This document shows, one piece after another, positions 51,422 through 60,622 of a stretch of 64,000 nt of DNA (within the stretch, counting starts at the first letter, position 1; each line of letters begins with the position of its first letter). Below the pieces are notes generated by a model that was not told the origin of the DNA, did not search any database, and was given only the letters and a program-made list of their open reading frames with translations. Both the position numbers and the translations under genes were made by a program. This stretch comes from Microbacterium sp. VKM Ac-2870 (GTDB lineage Bacteria > Actinomycetota > Actinomycetes > Actinomycetales > Microbacteriaceae): NCBI RefSeq assembly GCF_015350795.1, contig NZ_JADKSH010000002.1:372001-436000 (forward strand), given 5' to 3'.

Positions 51422-52465
51422 ATGCACATCCTCGTCACGGGGCACACCGGTTTCAAGGGCGCGTGGCTCAGCTTGATCCTGGCGTCTCGTGGACACGACG
51501 TGAGTGGGATCGCGCTCGATCCGCTCCCGGGCGGCCTGTTCGAGCGTGCGGACATTGCCTCGCTGTTGCGGGACGATATTCGCCTCGACATTCGAGACCG
51601 CGCGGGCCTCGAATATGCCGTGGGCGCAACGGGGGCTGACCTCGTCATGCACCTCGCTGCGCAGCCGCTCGTCCGCGAGTCGTACAGCGATCCCCGCACG
51701 ACATTCGAGACGAACGTCGACGGGACTCTGAACGTGCTGGAGGCGATCGCCGCGACGCCCGCGACGAAGGCAGCAGTCATCGTGACGACCGACAAGGTCT
51801 ACCGCAACATCGGTCAGCGGGCAGGGTACGTGGAGACGGATGCTCTGGGCGGCGACGATCCCTACAGCGCGTCCAAGGCGATGGCGGACATCCTCACCCA
51901 TTCGTGGATGACGAGCTTCCCCGGAGCCCCGACAGCCATCGCGCGCGCGGGGAATGTGATCGGAGGCGGCGACGTGAGCAAGGACCGCCTTCTCGTCGAC
52001 CTCGTGGCCGGGTTCGAAGCCGCCACACCTGTGAGTATCCGGTACCCCGACGCCGTGCGCCCGTGGCAGCACGTGCTGGACTGTTTGAGCGGTTACCTGA
52101 CCCTTGCTGACGCCCTGCTCGCAGGGGCCGGCACGGGAGCATGGAACTTCGGCCCCGACCCGGACAGCTTCCAGACCGTGCGACAGATCGCCGATGCCGG
52201 CGCCGAGCTGTGGGGTGACGGGGCACGTTGGGTCGACGAGAGTGGTGGCCACCTGCACGAGGCTGCTCTGCTGACGCTCGACTCGTCGAAGGCGAAGCGA
52301 GAGCTCGGTTGGCACAACACGCTCCCCTTCCCCGGTGGTCTCGAGTGGACGATCGAGTGGGAGCGCGCAGTGCGGGGCGGCGCCGACGCTCGCGATGTGA
52401 CGCTGGCGCAGATCGAGCGCTTCACCGAGCGCGCGGGTGACGCGTCGTGGACGCGACGGTTCTGA
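51422..52465 (+). CDS. rfbG: CDP-glucose 4,6-dehydratase
   Basis: Converts CDP-glucose to CDP-4-keto-6-deoxyglucose, the substrate of RfbH. The 347-residue extended SDR begins HILVTGHTGFKGAWLSLILA, the RfbG hallmark; TTDKVYRN and DPYSASKAMADI supply the catalytic residues, and GNVIGGGDVSKDRL follows. It starts 2 bp after rfbH, so the two are co-translated. The order rfbF-rfbH-rfbG differs from the F-G-H order common in enterobacteria. Confidence 0.95.
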   Translation: MHILVTGHTGFKGAWLSLILASRGHDVSGIALDPLPGGLFERADIASLLRDDIRLDIRDRAGLEYAVGATGADLVMHLAAQPLVRESYSDPRTTFETNVDGTLNVLEAIAATPATKAAVIVTTDKVYRNIGQRAGYVETDALGGDDPYSASKAMADILTHSWMTSFPGAPTAIARAGNVIGGGDVSKDRLLVDLVAGFEAATPVSIRYPDAVRPWQHVLDCLSGYLTLADALLAGAGTGAWNFGPDPDSFQTVRQIADAGAELWGDGARWVDESGGHLHEAALLTLDSSKAKRELGWHNTLPFPGGLEWTIEWERAVRGGADARDVTLAQIERFTERAGDASWTRRF

Positions 52466-52477
52466 GGAGACCGCGAC

Positions 52478-53440
52478 ATGTCGTCGACTGAGCCGATCCG
52501 TTCACTCCGTGTCACGGCACGCAGGCAGCTGACGCCGGCGATCATCGAGCTGCGGCTCGCGTCGTCCGACGGTACTGCCCTGCCCCCGTGGCAGGCCGGC
52601 GCACACATCGATCTGCGTCTCGGTGCCGACATGGTCCGCCAGTACTCCCTCGTGGAGCCCGATGCGGAATCGACCGAGTGGGTCGTCGCCGTGCTCATCG
52701 AGCAGGACGGACGCGGCGGCTCCAAACTGATCGAGAAGAACCTGCAGGTCGGGGCGTCGGTGAACGCCAGCGGTCCGCGCAATCACTTCCCCGTCGTCGA
52801 CGCGGACTCCTATCTCTTCGTTGCGGGCGGCATTGGGGTGACGCCGATGATCGGGATGTGCCGCGCGGCGGAACGACGAGGAGTGCCGTGGCGACTCGTC
52901 TACCTGGGGCGTTCACGCGAGACGATGGCGTATGTTGCTCAGCTGCAGGCCGAGTTCCCCGAACACGTCGAGGTCTACGCGTCCAGCGATGGGCAGCGGT
53001 TCGACGTTGACGAAGCTCTCGCGAGCCTCGATGCGGGAACGCGCGTGTACTGCTGCGGTCCCGACCGCCTCATGGCGGCGGTGGAAGCGGAGATGTCGGG
53101 GCCGGATCGTCTTCCGTTCCTTCATCTGGAGCATTTTCACCCGAAGGATGCGGCTTCGACAGAGAACGAGGAGTTCACGGTCTATGCGGCGGCCTCCGAC
53201 ATCGAGTTCGTCGTGCCGACCGACGAGAGCATCCTGATGGCGGCCGATTTCGCGGGAGTCGTGGTGCCCGGCGACTGTATGGAGGGGACCTGCGGCTCGT
53301 GCGAGACGCGTGTCCTGCTCGGCGACGTCGAGCATCGCGACTCGATCCTCCGGCCGCAGGACCGGCTGTCTTCTCGCACCATGATGATCTGCGTGTCGCG
53401 AGCGAAGCCCGGGTGTGACCGTCTCGAGCTGGATCTCTGA
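52478..53440 (+). CDS. Flavin/[2Fe-2S] reductase, likely electron donor (E3) for RfbH
   Basis: The 320-residue oxidoreductase has a flavin domain with RQYSL (about residues 54-58), an NAD domain with GGIGVTP (117-123) and a C-terminal plant-type ferredoxin domain with CMEGTCGSC plus a fourth cysteine in MMICVS. This is the domain order of phthalate-dioxygenase reductase/VanB. Canonical E3 enzymes (AscD/DdhD/RfbI) have the ferredoxin domain at the N-terminus. The position 12 bp after rfbG makes it the obvious donor for RfbH, so it may be an independent recruitment to the pathway. Confidence 0.85.
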   Translation: MSSTEPIRSLRVTARRQLTPAIIELRLASSDGTALPPWQAGAHIDLRLGADMVRQYSLVEPDAESTEWVVAVLIEQDGRGGSKLIEKNLQVGASVNASGPRNHFPVVDADSYLFVAGGIGVTPMIGMCRAAERRGVPWRLVYLGRSRETMAYVAQLQAEFPEHVEVYASSDGQRFDVDEALASLDAGTRVYCCGPDRLMAAVEAEMSGPDRLPFLHLEHFHPKDAASTENEEFTVYAAASDIEFVVPTDESILMAADFAGVVVPGDCMEGTCGSCETRVLLGDVEHRDSILRPQDRLSSRTMMICVSRAKPGCDRLELDL

Positions 53441-53460
53441 CCTGACCTGACCGAACCAAA

Positions 53461-53488
53461 TCACCCTCCGGTGGTCCACGAAGGGTGA
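53461..53488 (+). terminator. Hairpin after the dideoxysugar genes
   Basis: TCACCCT (53461-53467) and AGGGTGA (53482-53488) form a perfect 7-bp stem with a 14-nt loop, 20 bp after the reductase stop. No U tract. It may end the rfbF-to-reductase transcript. Confidence 0.4.
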
Positions 53489-53628
53489 GTGCGGCGCGCA
53501 GGCGCCTCCCTTGTTGGGGGTGCCGGGACTTCACCGTAGGATGGATGCTCGTGTGTCGGGCTCTTCCGGCACCGGGCTGCGACCGCGGGAGTGTCGGACG
53601 CACGGAGCGGACAGTCGCGACTCGATCT

Positions 53629-53663
53629 TCGACGGTCGACGGTCGACGGTCGACGGTCGACGG
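53629..53663 (+). repeat. Heptamer tandem repeat (TCGACGG x5)
   Basis: Five perfect, contiguous copies of TCGACGG lie 31 bp before the GTG of the membrane protein gene at 53695. No gene covers the 53441-53694 gap. Seven is not a multiple of three, but the array is outside the coding region, so copy changes would alter leader or promoter spacing. Confidence 0.9.
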
Positions 53664-53694
53664 GAGTGGGCGTGGAACATCGGGTTGAGGGATC

Positions 53695-55854
53695 GTGACC
53701 GCACTGCAAGCGGATAGCGTGCCACGAGGCGCACGCGCCTCGACGATGTGGCACAGGGTGAGTCGGGCGCGCTGGCTCGACCCGGTGCTGGCGGTCATCA
53801 TCGGCTTCGTCTCCGTCGCCATTGCGATGTGGGCGACGGGTGTGCGTCTCGGGAGCCTCGACGTGCCCTGGGGCGACGGGGATCTCATCCCGGTTTATTC
53901 CTACGCGGAGAGCCTCCGCCGCGGGCACTGGTTCCTGATCAACCCTGATCTGGGGTTCCCGGGCTTCCAGGATCACGGACACTTCCCGGTCACCGACCTG
54001 CTCTCGATGCTTCAGATCGCCGTGCTCGCCCACCTCACGCCGTCGGCGATCGCCGCCGTGAATGTGTTCGCGTTGGGCACCTTCTTCACCGTTGCCGTGG
54101 CCACCTACCTGGTGTTCCGATGGGAGTCGGTGGACCGTGTGTTCGCCGCGTCGATGGCCATCGCTTTCGCTGTGCTTCCCTGGCACTTCGTCCGCGCCTC
54201 CAGCCACGTCTTCCTCGCGAGCTACGTGTCCGTACCGCTTGCGCTGTTCCTGGTGAGCCTCATCGCGCGCCGTCGTCTCGAACGTCCTCGCCCCCGCTGG
54301 GTGCTGCCGATCGCGGTCGTCGCGGCGGTCATCATCGGTGCGAACGGCGTGTACTACGCGCTGATGACGACGATCCTGATGATGGTTGTGCTCGTCGTGA
54401 CGCGACTGTGGCCACGGCGATCCTGGCCGGGGTGGCGCACGCTCCTCGTGATCGCGCTCGTGCCGTTGACGACTCTCGTCGCGGTGCTGATCAACGCACT
54501 GTCGATCTCGTCTCCGTCAACGGGTGTCAGCGTCGTCCGCTACCCGGCCGAGTCCTATCTCTACGGCGGCAATCCGGCCACCCTGTTCTTTCCTGCCCTG
54601 ACGACGCGTTCCGGCCGGATCGCGGACCGCTTCCTGGATCTCGACTTCCCGACCAACGGCACCTTCGAAGGAAGCGCGCTGCTCTCGTCCGCGGGCGTCT
54701 TGGCGATCCTGGTGACATGCGTCGTCGTGGCTCTCAGATGGGCGGCGCGATCGCGGGGCGACCTGAACGGTGCCGTCGGCCGGGCTTCCTTCTGGCCGGG
54801 GATCTTCCTGCTGACCACAGCGTTCTTCGTCATGGGCGGCCTCGGCGCCTTGTTCTCGTTCTGGATCAGCAACGACATCCGGGCCTGGGGGCGGTTCTCC
54901 GTCTTCGTCGCGGGATCGGCGTTCCTGGTGATGGGGCTCATGCTCAGCGGTTGGCGTTCGAGCGCGAAGAAACTCGTCCGCATCGGGGCGGTCGCACTGG
55001 GTATTGTGATGGCCCTGTCCGCTGTCGTCGATCTGTCGGCAGGCGGGCAGCGTCTGCCGATCGGCTGGGGCCGCGCGATGGACTCGGAGCTTCGCGGTTA
55101 CGTCGACGCCGTCGAGGAGCACGTGCCGGACGGCTGCGCGGTTCTGGAGCTTCCGCTGATGCTCTACCCCGAGGCGCCGCCGATCAACCGCATGGGTGAC
55201 TACAGCCACCTCTGGACCTACATCTACAGCGATACCCTGCGATGGAGCTACGGAGCGATGAAGGGCACCTCCTTGGGGGACTGGGGGATGGACGTCAAGG
55301 ACGATCCGCAGCAGCTGCTCGAGCGCGCCCGAGCAGCCGGGTTCTGCGGCATCCAAGTGGATACGTGGGCGTACGGCAATTTGGCGGAGGCCGTCGGCGC
55401 TCAGCGCGCGTTCGGCAGCCCAGAGATCGTTTCGAGCTCGGGGCGCTGGGCGTTCTTCGATCTCGACGGTCCGCAGCCGGCCGATGACGTGGTCTCGCCG
55501 GAGACGGGATTCACGGTGGCGACACAGACTGCTTCGCTGCCGGTGTCGTGGTGGATGCTCAGCGAGCAGTCGACGTTGCGCGTCGAGGGGACTCCGGGGG
55601 CTCGGGTACGTGCCTCTCTGACGCTGTCCGCCCCGCCGTGCGGACCCGTGACGGCGTCTATCGATGGCGCGCCCGTCACCGTGACCGGATCGCAGACGTA
55701 CGACACCGACGTCCAGCTCGACGCCGACGGTAAGGGATCCATAGCGATCACCGCCTCGTCTACGTCGTGCACGATCGGCGGCGAGCCGAGTCCTGTGTGG
55801 CTGGGTCTGCAGGGGCCGAAATGGGCACCCACTGTGGTGCAGTCCACTCGGTGA
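53695..55854 (+). CDS. Multi-spanning membrane protein, probable GT-C-type glycosyltransferase
   Basis: The 719-residue protein has about ten hydrophobic segments up to residue 445, then a soluble extracellular domain of about 270 residues. The first loop contains DVPWGDGDLIPVYSYAESL, with acidic residues placed as in GT-C enzymes that use lipid-linked sugars. The C-terminal domain has GCAVLELPLMLYPEAPPINR and PINRMGDYSHLWTY, as in other actinobacterial YfhO/GT-C-like proteins. A polymer-modifying role is inferred from the neighbours. The GTG start is uncertain because GAGGG is only 3 nt away. Confidence 0.75.
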   Translation: MTALQADSVPRGARASTMWHRVSRARWLDPVLAVIIGFVSVAIAMWATGVRLGSLDVPWGDGDLIPVYSYAESLRRGHWFLINPDLGFPGFQDHGHFPVTDLLSMLQIAVLAHLTPSAIAAVNVFALGTFFTVAVATYLVFRWESVDRVFAASMAIAFAVLPWHFVRASSHVFLASYVSVPLALFLVSLIARRRLERPRPRWVLPIAVVAAVIIGANGVYYALMTTILMMVVLVVTRLWPRRSWPGWRTLLVIALVPLTTLVAVLINALSISSPSTGVSVVRYPAESYLYGGNPATLFFPALTTRSGRIADRFLDLDFPTNGTFEGSALLSSAGVLAILVTCVVVALRWAARSRGDLNGAVGRASFWPGIFLLTTAFFVMGGLGALFSFWISNDIRAWGRFSVFVAGSAFLVMGLMLSGWRSSAKKLVRIGAVALGIVMALSAVVDLSAGGQRLPIGWGRAMDSELRGYVDAVEEHVPDGCAVLELPLMLYPEAPPINRMGDYSHLWTYIYSDTLRWSYGAMKGTSLGDWGMDVKDDPQQLLERARAAGFCGIQVDTWAYGNLAEAVGAQRAFGSPEIVSSSGRWAFFDLDGPQPADDVVSPETGFTVATQTASLPVSWWMLSEQSTLRVEGTPGARVRASLTLSAPPCGPVTASIDGAPVTVTGSQTYDTDVQLDADGKGSIAITASSTSCTIGGEPSPVWLGLQGPKWAPTVVQSTR

Positions 55855-55940
55855 TTGGCATCGCGCAATCACCACGGTGACGCGTGCGTCGCGGGTGATC
55901 CGGGTTTGGTGATGCCGCGTCGATCATCGACACTAGAGAG

Positions 55941-56813
55941 ATGCGCGGAATCATCCTCGCCGGTGGAACCGGCTCGCGACTTCACCCGATCACGCGGGCT
56001 ATCTCCAAGCAGTTGGTGCCCGTCTACGACAAGCCGATGATCTACTACCCGCTCTCGACGCTGATCCTGGCGGGTATCCGTGACATCCTGATCATCACCA
56101 CTCCCCAGGATGCCGACCAGTTCCAGCGCCTGTTGGGCGATGGGTCGCAGTTCGGGGTGTCGATCACCTTCCAGACGCAGCCGTCGCCGGACGGGCTCGC
56201 CCAAGCATTCATCCTCGGCGAAGACCACATCGGCTCCGACGCGGTCGCCCTCGTCCTCGGCGACAACATCTTCTATGGTCAAGGCATGGGTTCGCGGCTA
56301 CGGCAGTACACCTCCCTTTCGGGAGGCGTGGTGTTCGGGTACTGGGTCGACGACCCCACGGCGTATGGAGTCGTCGAGTTCGACAGCGACGGTCGAGTGG
56401 TGTCGCTCGCCGAGAAGCCCGCGCAGCCTAAGAGCAACTACGCCGTTCCGGGGCTTTACTTCTACGACAACGACGTGATCGAGATCGCGAAGAGCCTCAA
56501 GCCGTCTCCTCGTGGCGAGCTCGAGATCACCGATGTCAACCTCGCATACCTTCACCGCGGGGATTTGAAGGTTGAGCTGTTGCCGCGTGGCACCGCGTGG
56601 CTCGATACGGGCACCTTCGACTCGTTGAGTGAAGCGACAGACTTCATCCGCACCGTCGAGAAGCGCCAGGGTCTCTCCATCGGATGCCCGGAGGAAGTCG
56701 CGTGGCGCATGGGCTTCCTCACGGACGACGAACTGCGCGAGCGTGCCGAGCCGCTCGTGAAGAGCGGATACGGTCAGTACCTGTTGAAGGCGCTCGAACA
56801 AGGTCGGGTGTGA
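55941..56813 (+). CDS. rmlA: Glucose-1-phosphate thymidylyltransferase
   Basis: Makes dTDP-glucose, the precursor of dTDP-rhamnose. The 290-residue enzyme shows [39 protein letters not shown], and GDNIFYGQG, all specific to RmlA. It ends in a 4-bp GTGA overlap with an RgpF-like gene, which agrees with rhamnose-containing glycan assembly. The other dTDP-rhamnose genes (rmlB, rmlD) are not in the window. The 3,5-epimerase-like gene at 48562 could also act here. Confidence 0.94.
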   Translation: MRGIILAGGTGSRLHPITRAISKQLVPVYDKPMIYYPLSTLILAGIRDILIITTPQDADQFQRLLGDGSQFGVSITFQTQPSPDGLAQAFILGEDHIGSDAVALVLGDNIFYGQGMGSRLRQYTSLSGGVVFGYWVDDPTAYGVVEFDSDGRVVSLAEKPAQPKSNYAVPGLYFYDNDVIEIAKSLKPSPRGELEITDVNLAYLHRGDLKVELLPRGTAWLDTGTFDSLSEATDFIRTVEKRQGLSIGCPEEVAWRMGFLTDDELRERAEPLVKSGYGQYLLKALEQGRV

Positions 56814-58720
56814 CGGCGCGGCCGAACGACGAGCCCGCCGCGGTCGCCACTCGCAGGCTGATCGTCTACGTCGTCTGGGATCGTCGCGGGGACGTCGAAC
56901 GCTACGTCGCTCACGCGCTGGAGGGGCTTCGCGAGCACGCCGCACAGCTTATGGTCGTGGTCAACGGTTCGTTGACCGACGCGGGTAGGGCGACACTCGA
57001 GCCTCTCGCCGACGAGATCCTCGTCCGCGAGAACCGCGGATTCGACATCTGGGGGCACAAGGACGCACTCGATCATCTTGGCGATCGGATCGACGAGTTC
57101 GATGAAGTACTTCTGACGAACGACACGTGGTTCGGACCGGTGCGCCCGTACGGACCGGTCTTCGCGCGGATGGAGGCGAGCCCGGCGGATTTCTGGGGCA
57201 TGACCGACCACGCCCGCGAAGAGCCGAACCCCTTCACCGGGGTGGGCGTGCTCCACTACCACCTGCAGTCGTTCTGGATTGCGGTCAGACGCCGCATGTT
57301 CTCGTCTCAGGCGTGGGAGGCGTACTGGCGAGACCTGCCCGCCATGCCGGATTATTTCGATGCCGTCCTCCAACACGAGGCCGTGTTCACCCAGCACTTC
57401 GCCGACGCCGGCTTCCGTCATGACGTGGCCTTCCCCTCGGAGGACTACCCGACCGACCACCCGGCACTCTTCAACCCCGACCTTCTTCTCGAGGACGGAT
57501 GCCCGCTCCTCAAGCGTCGGCCGTTCTTCCACTATCCGCCCTTTCTCGATCGCCACGCGGTCATCGGACGCGAGATCCTGCGCGAGGTGGAACGCCATGG
57601 CTATCCCACTCCGCTGATCTGGGAAGACATCGCACGAAACGTCGCGCCGCGGGTTGCGAACGCGAACACCGCCGCGCTTGAGGTACTCCCGGACCGGCCG
57701 TGGCCGGTCGATGCGGTTCGCGAACCACGGCGCCTGGCCGTCGTCGTGCATTGCGCCGACGTCGACGCACTCGGCGAGGTGCTGGAATACGCGCGAAATC
57801 TCCCGCAGCCGACGGACCTGATCGTCACCGTGACATCGGAGGCGGATTCGTCGCGTGTGCGGGCGCTGATCGCACACCAGCGTGATGCGAGGATCGAGCG
57901 GGCAGACGTTCGCGTGTTGTCCGTGGGTGGGGCGGATGCCATGTGTGCGCTCTTCATCGGCTGTCGAGACACCCTGCTGGACGGCACGTACGACCTGATC
58001 TTCAGGGTCGTCGCGGCGCACCCTCGCCGCGACTCGTTCAACGCGGACCGTCACTTCGTGCGATACCAGCTCGACAATCTGCTGGGCTCGCCCGGATCGG
58101 TCGCCAACCTCCTCGCCCTTTTCGATCGAGAGGAGGGTCTGGGGGCGGTGTTTCCGCCGACGAACCTGTTCGGCAGCTCTCCGCTGGGCGCCGGATGGGG
58201 TTCGACGCGGGGGCGCGCCGAGGCGCTTGCCGAGAGTCTGGGCATCCGGGTCCCGCTAGATGACGTCTCACCGCTCGCACCGTACGGCGGCATGATGGTC
58301 TTCCGGCCCGAGGCTCTGCGAGTGATGGCGGAGCGCGCCTGGACCGAGGGCGACTACACGCGTCCTGACGCCGCCCATCCGGACGCCCCGCTCGGGGACA
58401 CACAGGAGCGGATGGTCTCCTACGCGATGGGGGAGCTGGGTTTCCACTGCAGAACCGTTCTCACGAGCGAACACGCCGACATCAATCACCCCGCCCTTGA
58501 GTTCACTCTCGATCAGCTCTCGTCGACAACCCCGGGATATCCGGTCGAGCAGATTCAGTTCCTGCATCGAGTGGGCCGTATCGGCAACGCCAGCGCACTC
58601 GACTTCGTCCGGATGTACATGCGACTCAACCACCCGACGGCGACGCGGCGGCTCATCTCGTTCGCTCACACGGCGACTCGACGCCTGAAGATGTTCGCTC
58701 GTCGACACCGGAGCACCTGA
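56810..58720 (+). CDS. RgpF-like rhamnan synthesis protein, first tandem copy
   Basis: This 636-residue protein belongs to the RgpF family (PF05045) linked to rhamnose-glucose polymers. It shares blocks with the next gene: [45 protein letters not shown], and [10 protein letters not shown]. The GTG start at 56810 overlaps the rmlA stop; a longer frame back to 56684 shadows rmlA. Around residue 395-402, where the second copy has KLHSKKTP, this one reads RVVAAHPR, so the lysine-rich motif is lost. It may be catalytically altered or use another acceptor. Confidence 0.88.
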   Translation: MTARPNDEPAAVATRRLIVYVVWDRRGDVERYVAHALEGLREHAAQLMVVVNGSLTDAGRATLEPLADEILVRENRGFDIWGHKDALDHLGDRIDEFDEVLLTNDTWFGPVRPYGPVFARMEASPADFWGMTDHAREEPNPFTGVGVLHYHLQSFWIAVRRRMFSSQAWEAYWRDLPAMPDYFDAVLQHEAVFTQHFADAGFRHDVAFPSEDYPTDHPALFNPDLLLEDGCPLLKRRPFFHYPPFLDRHAVIGREILREVERHGYPTPLIWEDIARNVAPRVANANTAALEVLPDRPWPVDAVREPRRLAVVVHCADVDALGEVLEYARNLPQPTDLIVTVTSEADSSRVRALIAHQRDARIERADVRVLSVGGADAMCALFIGCRDTLLDGTYDLIFRVVAAHPRRDSFNADRHFVRYQLDNLLGSPGSVANLLALFDREEGLGAVFPPTNLFGSSPLGAGWGSTRGRAEALAESLGIRVPLDDVSPLAPYGGMMVFRPEALRVMAERAWTEGDYTRPDAAHPDAPLGDTQERMVSYAMGELGFHCRTVLTSEHADINHPALEFTLDQLSSTTPGYPVEQIQFLHRVGRIGNASALDFVRMYMRLNHPTATRRLISFAHTATRRLKMFARRHRST

Positions 58721-58725
58721 CCGAC

Positions 58726-60621
58726 ATGACCGATCAGCTTCAGACCCGGCCTCGGCGCCTCGTCGTCTATGCCGTTTGGGATAGCCGCGGCGGCATGGAG
58801 GATTTCGTCCCCTACGCGCTGGAAAATTTGCGTCCGCATGCCGAGCGGATCGTCGTCGTCGTGAACGGATCGCTCACCGAAGAGGGACGAGCGAAGGTGC
58901 GGGAGGTGTCGGACGAGGTGCTCGTCCGGGCCAACGTCGGCTACGACATCTGGGCACACAAGCACGTCATAGATCACCTCGGACCCGAACTGGGCGACTT
59001 CGACGAAGTGATCTTCACGAATGACACGTGGTTCGGCCCTGTGCGACCTTTCGATGCCCTATTCGATCGGATGGATGGCAGCTCCGCGGACTTCTGGGGC
59101 ATGACCGACCACCCGCGCGAAGTTCCGAACCCCTTCACGTCGAACGGTGTACTGCCGTATCACCTGCAGTCGTACTGGATCGCTGTCCGGCAGCGCATGC
59201 TCCGCTCCGATGCCTGGGCATCGTATTGGCGCGATCTTCCGGCCATGCCGAGCTACTTCGATGCCGTGCTGAGTCACGAAGCGTTGTTCACCGAGCACTT
59301 CACCGGCCGCGGATTCACGGCGGATGTCGCGTTCCCCTCGGCTGACTACCCCACTGGTCACCCCGCGTTGTTCAACCCCGACCTGCTCATGCGAGACGGG
59401 TGCCCGACACTCAAGCGGCGACCTCTCTTCCACTGGCCACCCTTTCTCGTGCGGCATGCCGTCATAGGCCGATGGCTCATCGCGCAGGCCGAGCGGTACG
59501 GATACCCCGTCGAACTGATCCTCCGAAACCTCGCCCGCACGGTCGAACCGCGGGTACTCAATACCAATGCCGCCCTCCACAACGTCCTTGATGGGGCGGA
59601 CATCGAGCCAGCTCCACCGAAGGCACCCGCGTCTGCGTTGCGCATCGTGGCGCTCCTACACATCTTCTATCCGGAGATGACGAACGAGATGGTCGACCTG
59701 GTGGACAATCTTCCCGGTGACTACGATCTCGTGATCACCACGTCGGATGCCGAGCGGGCAGCTGAGATCTCCGGAATCATGTCGCACCGGCACGCGCGCG
59801 GAAGGTTCGAGATCCGCGTCCTGCCTTCCAACGATGGCCGAGACCAAAGTGCATTCCTCATCGGTTGTCGCGACATCCTCATGAGCGATGACTATGACCT
59901 CGTCGTCAAACTGCATTCCAAGAAGACCCCCCAAGACGGGTTCAACATCGGACGGCACTTCCGCAGGCAGCAGTTCGAGAACCTCCTCGCCAGCCGCGGT
60001 CATGTCGCTCAATTGCTGGAGTTGTTCGAGAACGAACCGGGACTCGGACTCGTCTATCCGCCGATGATCCATATCGGTTACCCGACGATGGGGAGGGCCT
60101 GGTGGGCGAACAAGGAAGACTTCGCACGATACTGTGATCGACTCGGCATCCAGGTTCCGCTCGACGAGATCTCTCCGCTGGCGCCCTACGGCTCGATGTA
60201 TATCGCGCGCCCGGAAGCGTTGCGCCTTCTCGTTCAACACGAGTGGTCATACGCCGACTTCGGGGGAGTGGAGGCGTATCGCGACGGTGGCCTGGCGCAT
60301 GTCCTGGAACGGATGCCCTCGTATGCGGCGGGCGAGCTCGGCTACCATACGCGCACCGTCTCCACCACGGAGTATTTGTCGATCAGCTACACGTCGATGG
60401 AGTTCAACTTCGACCATCTCTCGGCCACCGTTCCCGGTGACGCCGTGGACCGGATCATGTTGCTCAAGCAGGCCGGGTACACCGGGACTGGTCGCGTGGG
60501 CGACTTCGTGCGGATGTACTTCGGACTGCATCCACGCGTCGGACGCCTCCTCGGCTGGAGCGTCGATTGGGCTATTCGCGGACGCAGCGCCGTGCGCCGC
60601 ATCCTGTCGAGAAGAGGCTGA
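58726..60621 (+). CDS. RgpF-like rhamnan synthesis protein, second tandem copy
   Basis: The 631-residue paralogue of the preceding gene starts 5 bp after its stop. It keeps [44 protein letters not shown] and [10 protein letters not shown], plus the motif VVKLHSKKTP at about residues 391-400. PPMIHIGYPTMG and LAPYGSMYIARPEA in the C-terminal half are typical of RgpF-type GTs. It is predicted to add rhamnose or a related deoxysugar to the wall polymer. Confidence 0.9.
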   Translation: MTDQLQTRPRRLVVYAVWDSRGGMEDFVPYALENLRPHAERIVVVVNGSLTEEGRAKVREVSDEVLVRANVGYDIWAHKHVIDHLGPELGDFDEVIFTNDTWFGPVRPFDALFDRMDGSSADFWGMTDHPREVPNPFTSNGVLPYHLQSYWIAVRQRMLRSDAWASYWRDLPAMPSYFDAVLSHEALFTEHFTGRGFTADVAFPSADYPTGHPALFNPDLLMRDGCPTLKRRPLFHWPPFLVRHAVIGRWLIAQAERYGYPVELILRNLARTVEPRVLNTNAALHNVLDGADIEPAPPKAPASALRIVALLHIFYPEMTNEMVDLVDNLPGDYDLVITTSDAERAAEISGIMSHRHARGRFEIRVLPSNDGRDQSAFLIGCRDILMSDDYDLVVKLHSKKTPQDGFNIGRHFRRQQFENLLASRGHVAQLLELFENEPGLGLVYPPMIHIGYPTMGRAWWANKEDFARYCDRLGIQVPLDEISPLAPYGSMYIARPEALRLLVQHEWSYADFGGVEAYRDGGLAHVLERMPSYAAGELGYHTRTVSTTEYLSISYTSMEFNFDHLSATVPGDAVDRIMLLKQAGYTGTGRVGDFVRMYFGLHPRVGRLLGWSVDWAIRGRSAVRRILSRRG

Positions 60622-60622
60622 C

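Noticed and set aside
53629..53663. Possible origin iterons or CRISPR remnant
   Set aside because: Seven-base units without spacers, no replication gene and no AT-rich tract nearby; a simple tandem repeat.
56810..60621. Assembly artefact duplicating one RgpF gene
   Set aside because: The copies differ throughout in sequence and have different motif content, so they are diverged paralogues.
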